Source: Desulfobacula sp.
GTDB taxonomy: Bacteria > Desulfobacterota > Desulfobacteria > Desulfobacterales > Desulfobacteraceae
Assembly (NCBI RefSeq): GCF_021107415.1
Contig: NZ_JAIOSW010000394.1
Location: forward strand, 1 to 19,051
Length of the DNA stretch: 19,051 bases
Direction: 5' to 3'
Under the pieces are notes generated by a model. That model searched no databases. It saw nothing but the letters and a program-made list of their open reading frames with translations, and had not been told where the DNA came from. Below, piece by piece: positions 1 to 8,069 of the stretch (positions are counted from its first letter, which is position 1; every line of letters starts with the position of its first letter). The translations under genes were made by a program, and so were the position numbers.

Positions 1-284
1 AAATTGACTTGGTGCAATAAAAAAACAAACATTATTTTTATACTTTTTAAAAAAATCATTAAACCAGGATTCAAAAGCGTTCCATTCAGCCATACTGAAA
101 CCGATCCTATAAGTAACTAAATTATCGGGAAAAATAATTGAGTTACTTAGAAGATCAAGAACAGATTTGGAATACCCACCACCTCATGACCTTTTGTAAT
201 TAGGCGTGATCCTATCTCTTCGGTGAGCTTTTCAATTCCTCCGCCAATGGGAATGCCTTTAACTGCTACAAATGCTATTTTCAT
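1..284 (-). pseudogene. Rearranged/frameshifted GT4 glycosyltransferase, continuing beyond the window
   Basis: From the ATG at 284 the frame gives MKIAFVAVKGIPIGGGIEKL then TEEIGSRLITKGHEVV, a normal GT4 N-terminus with its GGGIE donor loop. It runs into a stop at 149-147 after 45 codons. From 183 to the window edge another frame is open for 61 codons. It contains SMAEWNAFESWFNDFFKKY and ends NNVCFFIAPSQF, which parallels NNYISFFITPSQF in the intact GT4 gene at 1789. The second frame has a TGA directly before it and no start. Because more than 100 residues normally separate these two parts, the gene seems to have an internal deletion with a frame change, or to be a chimera of two glycosyltransferase genes. 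What lies beyond base 1 cannot be seen. Confidence 0.6.
234..284 (-). repeat. 51-bp direct repeat, copy L (glycosyltransferase 5' end)
   Basis: On the minus strand this starts ATGAAAATAGCATTTGTAGC and ends GGCGGAGGAATT. The partner is 1755-1705, ending GGTGGCGGAATT. The two share 48 of 51 bases, with the first 32 coding bases identical, and flank the ATPase segment (285-1704, about 1.42 kb). Sequence before the ATG differs between the copies (TTGAGAACCTGAG against AAAAAAAAATAAC), so the repeat begins at the start codon. Confidence 0.85.
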
Positions 285-350
285 CTCAGGTTCTCAATTA
301 AAAAAGGATCTCTTTTGGTATCCATGCGATTAAAAAACAATGCTGCAAAA

Positions 351-1649
351 TCAGACCAGCAGCCATTTCCAAACCGGAACCACTTTAATTGTGTTGTCAA
401 TCACAGTTTCATCATCCCAGGTGACAATAGTTCCCGAAGAAACAGACAACTCATCCATTGCACTGACAAGTCCTTTAACCTCACGATCAAAGGTTTTTAT
501 ATCCGACATTGTCCAGCAGACCTGGATCAGTTCTACCTTGTTTGTAATTTTATGGCGGGCAAAAAAATCTGTTTCATATCCCTGTCTGGTATTTACATAT
601 TCCACATCAAAATTATTTCTGCGCAAATGCATAAAGACCATGTTTTCAAGAAGTAATCCTGCATCCGAAGAGTTGCGAAAAGTCATGGCATTTAAAAGGC
701 CGGTATCAATTGTGTATATCTTGACAGGATTCAACTGCCTTGCTTTTTCTGAACGGGTATGGATGGGTACTTTTGAAAACAAAAAAGCATCAACCAAGTG
801 GTCAAGATATTCATATAAGCTGTTTTTAGTACATTTAACAGACATGCTTTTTAATGTATTGTAAAATTTATTGACACTGAATTTTCTGCCCGAAGAGATC
901 ATAATATTACGAATTAGATATTTAATGGCAACGATATTGCTGACTTTATGACGTTCAATGATATCTTTGAGCAGTACAGAGTCAATATATCCCTGCAATA
1001 TTTCAATTCGCAGATTATGGTCGATATTCTGCACTTCAGGGAAACCACCAATTTCAAAATAATTTTTTACAGCCTTTCGTAAAATAGATGCAGTTTTTGC
1101 TCCAAATATTTTGGGCTTATCCTTAAAAAGCCCATGAAACATTAAAAATTCATAAAAGCTAAATGGAAAAATCTCTATTGTAAGAGAACGTCCCCTTAAC
1201 CCGGTTGCAATTTCCTTACTCAAAAGCTTTGATGAAGAGCCGGTTAAATAAATCTGCACATTTTCAGTATCAATTAACCGCCTGATAAAAATCTCCCATT
1301 GATCAATGCGTTGAATCTCATCAAAGAAAAAATAAGATGTTTGATTCCTATTTTCCGGATATTTAGAATAATATACATCAAGGATTTCCTGAAAATGATC
1401 AAGCTTAAACTCAAGAAGACGATCATCTTCAAAGTTAAGGAATAAAATTTCATTTTTTTTTATTCCTGTTTTAAGAAGTTCATGAATTTTTTGGTAACAA
1501 AACCAAGTTTTTCCGACACGCCTCATGCCAATAACAACATCAGCTTTTCCTTTTATTTGTGGAAAAACATTTAATCTTGATAAGGGTACCGGCAGGTTCC
1601 GCTCATGGAAATCATCAATAAGTTGTGATAATTGCTCTTTCATATTCAA
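351..1649 (-). CDS. AAA ATPase of the DUF4143 type
   Basis: The protein has 432 residues. The N-terminal ATPase domain shows Walker A GMRRVGKTW (residues 41-49), Walker B YFFFDEIQRI (106-115, Asp110-Glu111) and IYLTGSSSKLLSKEIATGLR (about 133-152), the sensor and 'G.RG' region typical of this family. The C-terminal DUF4143 part has a PD-(D/E)xK-like nuclease pattern: ETDFFARHKITNKVELIQVC, in which Gln stands where Lys is usual. Members are widespread, often in variable regions, and without settled function. The chosen TTG (1649) has AAGAGAT about six bases before it. ATG at 1643, giving MKEQLSQ, is an equally reasonable start. It has no evident role in polysaccharide synthesis and sits between two repeats of a glycosyltransferase start, as if inserted. 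Confidence 0.85.
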   Translation of the reverse strand: MNMKEQLSQLIDDFHERNLPVPLSRLNVFPQIKGKADVVIGMRRVGKTWFCYQKIHELLKTGIKKNEILFLNFEDDRLLEFKLDHFQEILDVYYSKYPENRNQTSYFFFDEIQRIDQWEIFIRRLIDTENVQIYLTGSSSKLLSKEIATGLRGRSLTIEIFPFSFYEFLMFHGLFKDKPKIFGAKTASILRKAVKNYFEIGGFPEVQNIDHNLRIEILQGYIDSVLLKDIIERHKVSNIVAIKYLIRNIMISSGRKFSVNKFYNTLKSMSVKCTKNSLYEYLDHLVDAFLFSKVPIHTRSEKARQLNPVKIYTIDTGLLNAMTFRNSSDAGLLLENMVFMHLRRNNFDVEYVNTRQGYETDFFARHKITNKVELIQVCWTMSDIKTFDREVKGLVSAMDELSVSSGTIVTWDDETVIDNTIKVVPVWKWLLV

Positions 1650-1674
1650 TATTTATCTCTTTTTTAGAGACAAA

Positions 1675-1755
1675 TCAAATAAAATCTTTCTTTTTTTTAA
1701 ATATAATTCCGCCACCAATGGGGATGCCTTTAACTGCTACAAATGCTATTTTCAT
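1675..1755 (-). pseudogene. Truncated glycosyltransferase 5' end (copy R of a 51-bp repeat)
   Basis: The frame reads MKIAFVAVKGIPIGGGI, the start of a common GT4 group, then diverges into a Lys/Phe-rich nonsense tail and stops after 26 codons. The first 51 bases (1755-1705) match 284-234 at 48 positions; the three differences are all silent third-codon changes. It lies where the next operon gene would be expected after the GT4 stop at 1789. It therefore seems to be what remained when the ATPase segment came in. Confidence 0.75.
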
Positions 1756-1788
1756 GTTATTTTTTTTTACAATCGTAATTTTTTGAAC

Positions 1789-3045
1789 TCATTTTTTATT
1801 CGCAACCTGATAGAATAACTTGTTTAAAGCATCAAGATGGTTTTGCAGATCATGATGCTCAGTAACATGTTTATTAGCTGTTTTGCCCATTTCAATTGTT
1901 TTTTCCGGATGATCAAGTAAAATATCAATTTTTTCAGCCAGATCTTCAGGATTACCAGATTTAAAATGATATCCAGTTTCTCCTTCAGACACCATTTCAA
2001 TTAAGCTGCCCAATCTTGAAACTAAGGCAGGTCTTCCACATGACATTCCTTCCAGGACAACATTTGGCTGATTTTCATACCATACAGAAGGAACTATAAA
2101 AAAAAGGCTTTTATAAAATAATTGTTTAACCTCTTTTTGATTTTTAAATCCAAGAAAATTGATTCGATTTTTCAATCTGTCAGGAATAGTGGCAATTAGC
2201 TCTTGTGCATAGTCAGTATTTTTATCACCAACAATAGATAATACAGCTTTGCTGTTTTTTATTCGTTTAAAGGCTTCAATAATTACATTTACACCTTTTT
2301 CCGGACTTATCCGCCCTACATACAAAATACTGTTCCTATCAGGTTCATATTCAAAATTTTTCCTACCCCCACTGATAAATGTAGGAATATGTACAATTTT
2401 TTCCTGATTAAAGCCTCCCTTTATCATCTTGCTTCTTGTAAATTGGGATGGGGTTATAAAAAAACTTATATAATTATTGCTACTCCTGATTTTGGATAAG
2501 TACATATTAAAAGTTTTTATAACAGCAGCACTCAATGATCGTTGATATCCACCGCAACGATTTTTCAGAATACACCACAACCCTTTTTCCAAACATTCTT
2601 CACATGGCTTTCCATCACGAAAAAGAAGATAATTTGCACATATTTTATTAAAATCCGACAATCTCCATATAATGGGAACCTTGTATTTCTTGCAGGCATC
2701 AATAATACTATCAGTAAAATATACTGCATTTAAAAAAAGTGCTACATCCGGTTTAACTTGTTCCAGCAATTTTTCAATCTGGTTTTTGGCACTGAAAGAA
2801 TAAACCATATTCATCCCGTAACACGCTTTCTGATATAATGACATTTCAAACTGATTAAAATAAATATTTTCTGAACCTCCAGGAGGTTGAAGAAAATAAT
2901 TTTTATACTGTGTCTCTTTATTCTTCAAAAAATTAAGGCAAAAAGGAACAAATTCATGCTCAGTCATATTTTCCATTAAGGAAAACATATATTTTTCAGG
3001 ACCACCTGTGACAAAATAGTTTCTATTAACGATTAGAATCTTCAT
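1789..3045 (-). CDS. GT4 glycosyltransferase with Cys-rich insertion
   Basis: The 418-residue GT-B enzyme starts ILIVNRNYFVTGGPEKYMFS, where GGPE is the donor-contact loop. The N-terminal domain has IIWRLSDFN and a cysteine cluster, CEECLEKGLWCILKNRCGGY (about residues 146-165), which occurs in one GT4 subgroup and may hold a metal. FFITPSQFTRSKMI marks the hinge. The donor domain shows ILYVGRISPEKGVNVIIEAF and VPSVWYENQPNVVLEGMSCG with the E-x7-E motif, then GRPALVS. It is complete and AT-rich. Its stop is 33 bases before a second glycosyltransferase start, which is cut short at once (1755-1675). The specific sugar is unknown. Confidence 0.9.
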   Translation of the reverse strand: MKILIVNRNYFVTGGPEKYMFSLMENMTEHEFVPFCLNFLKNKETQYKNYFLQPPGGSENIYFNQFEMSLYQKACYGMNMVYSFSAKNQIEKLLEQVKPDVALFLNAVYFTDSIIDACKKYKVPIIWRLSDFNKICANYLLFRDGKPCEECLEKGLWCILKNRCGGYQRSLSAAVIKTFNMYLSKIRSSNNYISFFITPSQFTRSKMIKGGFNQEKIVHIPTFISGGRKNFEYEPDRNSILYVGRISPEKGVNVIIEAFKRIKNSKAVLSIVGDKNTDYAQELIATIPDRLKNRINFLGFKNQKEVKQLFYKSLFFIVPSVWYENQPNVVLEGMSCGRPALVSRLGSLIEMVSEGETGYHFKSGNPEDLAEKIDILLDHPEKTIEMGKTANKHVTEHHDLQNHLDALNKLFYQVANKK

Positions 3046-3107
3046 AAGGATTGTTCCAAATTATCTCTCAAATCGGCAAGTTACACTTGAAAAGCAAGGG
3101 CACTTTT

Positions 3108-4133
3108 CTAAGAACTACTGAAAATTTTTTTAAAAAAAGAAAAAGGATTCTTAATCCTTCCTGCGTTGAAACAAAATGCAACGAACACATGAATTGGGAA
3201 TAACACCATATACCCAATCAACGCAACCGGATTGGGTTTTAAACCGGTTAATTGATAGCCAAGTTGCCTTGCCCCTTTTTTACTGAACAGCTCTATGATA
3301 AAAATTTCCGTCGAAGAAAGACTTTTTTTCCATTTCTCTGCCAAGGTAGGATCAATACCAGAATGATTGTCTAAAATATGGGATGACATGGAAACCGATA
3401 CATTAACCATAGCTGGGGCATACTCGATATCAGCGAATTTACATATTCCCTTGAGCTGGTTCTCAGGGTTGTTTACGAAATTTTCATAATGTACATTTAT
3501 AATTTTTTTATCATTAAATTTTTCTATTGCTTTTAATGCAGCTAAGACTGACCGGTGCCATAAAATACTTTGGGTTATAGGATGATAATTAATCCTTGTC
3601 CGTATGATTTCAAACAAAGGCTGTCCTTTTCTAACGCCTGCTTTCCATTTATTTTTCTGGGATAATACAACCGCCCTCGGGTCCCGGATCATATTAATAA
3701 ATACAGAGTTCGGAAAAAAACTAAGCAAGAGTTCTATATGAAACACATGATTCGGGGTTTGATCTCCAGATCTTTTTTTCCCGTAAAGCTCTGCTTCATG
3801 GCGATACAATGCTTTAATTAGAAAGAAAAAGGTTTTCTCGCTGATATCTCCCAATTGTGTCATAACGCTTGAAACGGCTTCGGGATACTCTTCATATTCC
3901 GATTTTCGATAGATTCCTTTCCTTTGAACAGTTATGAATTGGTTAATCACATTCTCTATCTTACCGGGGCCCATACCGGATAGTTCTTCATCTGTTATTA
4001 ATTGATTCTGATACTCACGAATTAAATGGGTTTCATTTAAGATATATGCATCTTTCCCCTTATTTATACATCTTGAAACCAGGGTAGTTCCGGTTCGTGC
4101 CATCCCGGTAATGAAAATTATTTTATCACTCAT
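3108..4133 (-). CDS. Sulfotransferase family protein
   Basis: The 341-residue protein has the PAPS-binding 5'-phosphosulfate loop IFITGMARTGTTLVSRCINK at residues 5-24. The 3'-phosphate-binding element is FINMIRDPRAVVLSQKNKWK, with the conserved Arg and Ser. NVHYENFVNNPENQLKGICK is the usual C-terminal helix region. These define the Sulfotransfer_1/3 type, which moves sulfate from PAPS to a hydroxyl group. The C-terminus has a hydrophobic segment (ALIGYMVLFPIHVFVAFCF) that may tie it to the inner membrane, followed by a basic tail. It lies 21 bases after the GH20-like gene and 62 bases before a GT4 gene. In this context it probably sulfates a sugar of the polymer. PAPS synthesis genes are not in the window. 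Confidence 0.88.
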   Translation of the reverse strand: MSDKIIFITGMARTGTTLVSRCINKGKDAYILNETHLIREYQNQLITDEELSGMGPGKIENVINQFITVQRKGIYRKSEYEEYPEAVSSVMTQLGDISEKTFFFLIKALYRHEAELYGKKRSGDQTPNHVFHIELLLSFFPNSVFINMIRDPRAVVLSQKNKWKAGVRKGQPLFEIIRTRINYHPITQSILWHRSVLAALKAIEKFNDKKIINVHYENFVNNPENQLKGICKFADIEYAPAMVNVSVSMSSHILDNHSGIDPTLAEKWKKSLSSTEIFIIELFSKKGARQLGYQLTGLKPNPVALIGYMVLFPIHVFVAFCFNAGRIKNPFSFFKKIFSSS

Positions 4134-4154
4134 AAAAGCTTACCTAATCCAATC

Positions 4155-7007
4155 CTATTCCATTGCGGTCAAAGCCAGCAAAGACATTCGATATTTCTGT
4201 TTGATTTTTTTAGCCCTGAAAACAATTTGCTTAATAGGGTATTCTGGATGGGGATTTTTCCACACGTATTTTTGAATGTTCAAAGACAGGCCTTTCACCG
4301 ACACCCCCGACCAGGCCACATCCGAACCCAAAAGAACCTGGGGCATCCTGTTAAATGTCCAGTCATTTTGCCTGACCGTCTTGGATGACCGTATATCAGT
4401 GATGTTCCAGTTCTGGATCAGTCTGATAGTTTCCTTTTTGCCGTTATCATACATAACCACATATTCCCCGATTTCCCAGTTTCTGTAACCGGGTTCTTCT
4501 AACAGGCAGGTATGAAAAAAAGCCAGTGCCCCGACTTTCCTGGAGCCAAGATTTATGGTTATCCTGTCAATGGGATTGATATTCCCCTCCCCGTCATAAC
4601 CGACAACCAGGCAGCCGCCACCCCCGTCTTTATTTTGTGGAATCTCAAAGCCAAAACCATTAGAATCCCTTTTGCCGGGTTTAAAATTCCGGAGATCGGC
4701 GTAAGGGCCCATATCCAGAAAGCCGCTGCCATCACCGGGAATATCATCCAGGATCGACTCATTGGCATATGGTTTCAGGGAAATAATTCCTGGTTTTCCG
4801 ACATCTTCCTGCTGTCTTCCTTTTAATATTTGTGAAAGCCCCAGAATATCCTTGTCGTCTTCCGGGATTATATGATTTGAAGACCAGCCACAGATGGAGG
4901 TATATAATGTCGTAGCAGCAGGAGAAAGCGTTCGCCAGAATCCAAAGTCCGTTCCAATAATCCCGGCGCACTTGTATTTTTTCACATCTTCAGCCATGGC
5001 GCATGACGCCTCTGGATTATGCCAGGTGCCGCCAAAGACCTTGAATCCTTTATCAGCGAAATATTTCAAAGAACTGTAATCTTCAGCTTTTTTATAATGC
5101 CAGTCAAAGACCATGATGTCTTTAGAAATCAAATCGACTGCTTTATAGGTGTCTCCGGAATTATACAGGGGATTTCCGCTGTTTACCCCGCCGTTGCCAA
5201 GTTTTTTCTCCCATTTTTTGAAATCCAGAAGCATGTCTCCGGCCATCATTGTCTCCACTTGTCTTGAGGATAGCCATTTTTGGATCCGGTTCACGGTATC
5301 CGACAATATCAGGTGACTCTGTATACCTGAATTCTTTTCATAAATGGAAAGCCCCCTTATTTCATCATGACCAATCAATATCCCGGATGGATTATAATTT
5401 TCAATAATTTCATCATATAAAGAAAACAGGATTTGATAAGAAGTTTCCTTGAACGGATTATAAAAAGTCGAACCATCTGCAATATCAAGTCCGGAGAAAT
5501 CCTCTGTACTGAATTTACTGATCATCCCACCCCATACATCCATATGAAGACTGCGGGCATAGGATGCCAGTTCTGCCATTTCTTTTTTGGACCAGTAATT
5601 TTTGAATGTATTCTTTTTCCATTTAAGAAGATCCTGGGGCTGGTGCCAGAATACAATCATGTTGACCCGCGCTATAGACAATGCATCTATATACCTTTTG
5701 AATAGCTCTTGGTCGAGTCTGGGTGACGGCAGCATAGCGATGAGCATCCCCCTAGTTTCCAAATCCGGCCAGTCACGGAACTTTCCACATTTGGCCCGCC
5801 ATTGTCCTTCCTCCTTTTGAAACATGCTCAGCAGTTTGTAAACCCCGTAAAGCCTCCCCCTTTTATCTGAACTATGAATGATTATCCTTTTTTTGTTTAT
5901 ATTGATTTCAAATCTTTCCTTGCCGCTATTATCGCCTATTTTGACAGTCCGATCCAAGTCGCTAAAAATGATTCCTTCAGGTGTTGATATATTCTCCTGC
6001 AAAGGCTGAATAATACACCTGGTTCCTGCCATTCTCAAAAATTCTTTTGAAAGGATCTCCATTTCCATCCCGTTTTGATCAGTAAAAATGTTGATTTTGC
6101 CGGGAAGAGCAAAAGATCCTTCATCCATTCTTTCATCCTTGCAAGGGATTGAAAAAAGACCGGTGGTGTCAAACCGGTCTTTGTTTTCTTGATTTAGCTG
6201 GGCAATATTAGGGCTGAAAGATATAAAATTTTCGGAAAACCTATGCTGATCAGCCACCGGGGGTAGCGACGGCCGCAAAAAACTGATCTTGTACTTAAAA
6301 GTATAAGTTTTCCCTGTCTCAATCCCCTTGACATTACTGCCGAAATAAAAACTTTTTGTTTTATCCCATGGAATGTTACGAAAATCCGCAAGTATTATTG
6401 AATTGGCCTTTGACAGGTCAGACAGTTCTATATCACATAGTTCAGACCTTATGGTCACTGTTTGTTTGTTTTTTAAAAGTATTCTTTTATCAATTGTTCT
6501 TGGTTTCTCCGGCAGTTCTTTTATCTCTTTAAAGGAAACCGGATAAGCAGACACTTTTGAACCCTTGAATATACCGCTGTTCAGTTTAAAAATATCATAT
6601 GAAAAATTCCCTCTTCTTGCTTGGCTGACAAGATTAATTTCAAGTATTATGGATTGAAAATCTGTCTTGGCATAACGAATAGAATAGTCAATTCCCGTTT
6701 CTTTGTTGCTGCCTGCAATTTTATAACCCCAGCGTGTTTCTTGAGACAATTTCCCTTTAAGAACTCCCCTCCACGGCCCGGTGCCAATCCTCTCTCTTGA
6801 ACCTGTTAAACCTCGTTTATAAAATGAGAAAAAACTGCCCAGACTCATTAATACCGGGATACCTTTATAAAAGACCCTTGCCCCTTTTTTCTTATCAACA
6901 TTCAACACTAAGTCGGCGTTATCAAGATCCGCAGCATAAGTGCAGGTAACGGAGTTTAAAACAAACGCCATAAAAACGGTCAACATAGTTTTTTTTAGCA
7001 ATAACAT
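4155..7007 (-). CDS. Exported protein with GH20-like (beta-N-acetylhexosaminidase-type) region
   Basis: The 950-residue protein starts with a signal peptide: KK, then a hydrophobic run (MLTVFMAFVLNSVTCTYA), with cleavage likely near residue 25. Residues about 30-250 form a beta-rich domain of unknown type. Residues about 300-400 resemble the domain that precedes catalytic barrels in GH20/GH67-type enzymes (KRIIIHSSDKRGRLYGVYKL). Residues about 410-720 look like a TIM barrel: DLETRGMLIAMLPSPR, VNMIVFWHQ, VWGGMISKFS, and SGILIGHDEIRG, in which His547-Asp548-Glu549 match the GH20 Asp-Glu catalytic pair. Later come FGGTWHNPEA and GIIGTDFGFWR. The C-terminus (750-950) is probably a carbohydrate-binding beta domain. 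It should act in the periplasm or outside on an N-acetylhexosamine-containing polymer. No ribosome site is seen before the chosen ATG; Met8 is an alternative start. Confidence 0.75.
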   Translation of the reverse strand: MLLLKKTMLTVFMAFVLNSVTCTYAADLDNADLVLNVDKKKGARVFYKGIPVLMSLGSFFSFYKRGLTGSRERIGTGPWRGVLKGKLSQETRWGYKIAGSNKETGIDYSIRYAKTDFQSIILEINLVSQARRGNFSYDIFKLNSGIFKGSKVSAYPVSFKEIKELPEKPRTIDKRILLKNKQTVTIRSELCDIELSDLSKANSIILADFRNIPWDKTKSFYFGSNVKGIETGKTYTFKYKISFLRPSLPPVADQHRFSENFISFSPNIAQLNQENKDRFDTTGLFSIPCKDERMDEGSFALPGKINIFTDQNGMEMEILSKEFLRMAGTRCIIQPLQENISTPEGIIFSDLDRTVKIGDNSGKERFEININKKRIIIHSSDKRGRLYGVYKLLSMFQKEEGQWRAKCGKFRDWPDLETRGMLIAMLPSPRLDQELFKRYIDALSIARVNMIVFWHQPQDLLKWKKNTFKNYWSKKEMAELASYARSLHMDVWGGMISKFSTEDFSGLDIADGSTFYNPFKETSYQILFSLYDEIIENYNPSGILIGHDEIRGLSIYEKNSGIQSHLILSDTVNRIQKWLSSRQVETMMAGDMLLDFKKWEKKLGNGGVNSGNPLYNSGDTYKAVDLISKDIMVFDWHYKKAEDYSSLKYFADKGFKVFGGTWHNPEASCAMAEDVKKYKCAGIIGTDFGFWRTLSPAATTLYTSICGWSSNHIIPEDDKDILGLSQILKGRQQEDVGKPGIISLKPYANESILDDIPGDGSGFLDMGPYADLRNFKPGKRDSNGFGFEIPQNKDGGGGCLVVGYDGEGNINPIDRITINLGSRKVGALAFFHTCLLEEPGYRNWEIGEYVVMYDNGKKETIRLIQNWNITDIRSSKTVRQNDWTFNRMPQVLLGSDVAWSGVSVKGLSLNIQKYVWKNPHPEYPIKQIVFRAKKIKQKYRMSLLALTAME

Positions 7008-7029
7008 CGTGTTATCGAATAATTTCTAT

Positions 7030-7965
7030 CTACTGGTTCTCGTAGGTTGCTTTTCCGTATCTCTTATAAGCCAGCTTTTTAACCATTCTCTTGGGGAGAA
7101 ACGCCTTTATAAAAAGGAGTGCGGTCATCCGCAGGATGAAATACAAAAAAGACACAAATGCAAGAAAAACCGGCCGGGTATGCCGCATAGCAAAACGATA
7201 CCGTGTCCGCCAGAAACTGCTTGACCGGACATTGAAAAGCGCCTTTAGATTTTCCTTAAATGAATTTTCAACAAAAAAACTGAACAGGTAATTTTTGCCC
7301 TGGGACGTGTAAAGCACGGCCTTCGTATCCACAATTACTTTATGTCCGGCGTTTCCAGCCTTTAAAACGAAATCCATATCGCCCATATGATGGGGAAAAT
7401 GTTTATTGTCAAAAAGGCCGACCCGGTGGAAAACCTTTTGGGGAATCAACATGGCATAACCCGATTCAAGCTCGGATTCAATATGCCTTTCTTTTACTTC
7501 TGATGCGAGCGAGTTATGAAATCTCGCCGGGGTCTTATATCCCAGAAATCCGGATCTGTATCTTCCTGCAGAAAGAATGACGGCCCGGTTCAGTTCATAA
7601 CAGATCAGACAGCAGACTATATGATCTGGATACTGCTTTGCCGTTTCAAGCATGTTTTCCAGAAAATCATTTTCAAAATCAACATCATCATTCAACGTCA
7701 GAATATAGTCAAGATCATTTTCCAAAGCATATTTGACCCCCAGGTTTGTTGCCCCTGTCCACCAAAGGTTTCCATCCCCCTGTAAAACTTTTACCTGGGG
7801 ATGAAACTTGTGGACGGCCTGAAAAGTCCCGTCTGTTGATCCGTCGTCAACAAGAACGATTGTTACCTCAAATTTTTCCTGTTTTATCTTGTTAAGCTTA
7901 TCCAGACACATAAGTGTAATAGCTTTCCTGTTGTAAGCCGGTATGACAATAGCGATCCTGTCCAT
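7030..7965 (-). CDS. GT2 glycosyltransferase
   Basis: The 311-residue enzyme has the GT-A start IAIVIPAYNRKAITLMCLDK, IVLVDDGSTDGT (residues 37-47), then GDGNLWWTGATNLGV (about 63-77), a signature of a rhamnosyltransferase-like GT2 subgroup. NDDVDFEND (92-100) takes the place of DXD. A later GLFDNKHFPHHMGDMDFVLK contains the acceptor-side Asp-x-Asp. A hydrophobic stretch near residues 268-292 suggests the C-terminus attaches to the inner membrane. AAAGGA eight bases before the ATG is a fair ribosome site. The gene ends 22 bases before the exported GH20-like protein, consistent with one operon. Donor and acceptor are not determinable. Confidence 0.9.
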   Translation of the reverse strand: MDRIAIVIPAYNRKAITLMCLDKLNKIKQEKFEVTIVLVDDGSTDGTFQAVHKFHPQVKVLQGDGNLWWTGATNLGVKYALENDLDYILTLNDDVDFENDFLENMLETAKQYPDHIVCCLICYELNRAVILSAGRYRSGFLGYKTPARFHNSLASEVKERHIESELESGYAMLIPQKVFHRVGLFDNKHFPHHMGDMDFVLKAGNAGHKVIVDTKAVLYTSQGKNYLFSFFVENSFKENLKALFNVRSSSFWRTRYRFAMRHTRPVFLAFVSFLYFILRMTALLFIKAFLPKRMVKKLAYKRYGKATYENQ

Positions 7966-8060
7966 TAATAAAATCCTTTATTCCTGAATGTATCCGGGAG
8001 GTCAGCACCACCACCAAGCAATTTTCCCAGGATATTTTTTTGTTTAACGCGGACTATCAT
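7965..8060 (-). CDS. Possible 31-codon small ORF coupled to the downstream GT2 gene
   Basis: Between the GT4 stop and the GT2 start, an ATG at 8060 opens a 31-codon frame (MIVRVKQKNILGKLLGGGAD, then a 11-residue tail ending GFY). Its TAA overlaps the GT2 ATG by one base (TAATG). Almost the whole spacer is thus one frame ending exactly at the next gene. No ribosome site is visible before it. It could be a coupling leader, a remnant of a lost gene's 3' end, or chance. Confidence 0.22.
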   Translation of the reverse strand: MIVRVKQKNILGKLLGGGADLPDTFRNKGFY

Positions 8061-8069
8061 TATTTTGGG

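Noticed and set aside
1..183. Start of a sulfotransferase (GGGYSKSVLDLL resembling a phosphosulfate loop)
   Set aside because: The loop lacks the usual R-x-G-T/S pattern, and the later NNVCFFIAPSQF matches the GT4 hinge region better.
340..864. 174-codon plus-strand frame
   Set aside because: It lies wholly antisense to the ATPase gene, whose Walker motifs are clear. Other plus-strand frames such as 13749-14003 and 8065-8382 are shadows of the same kind.
3046..3107. Terminator between the sulfotransferase and GT4 genes
   Set aside because: Only a 5-bp stem (CAAGT-TAC-ACTTG, 3077-3089) with no T-run is present.
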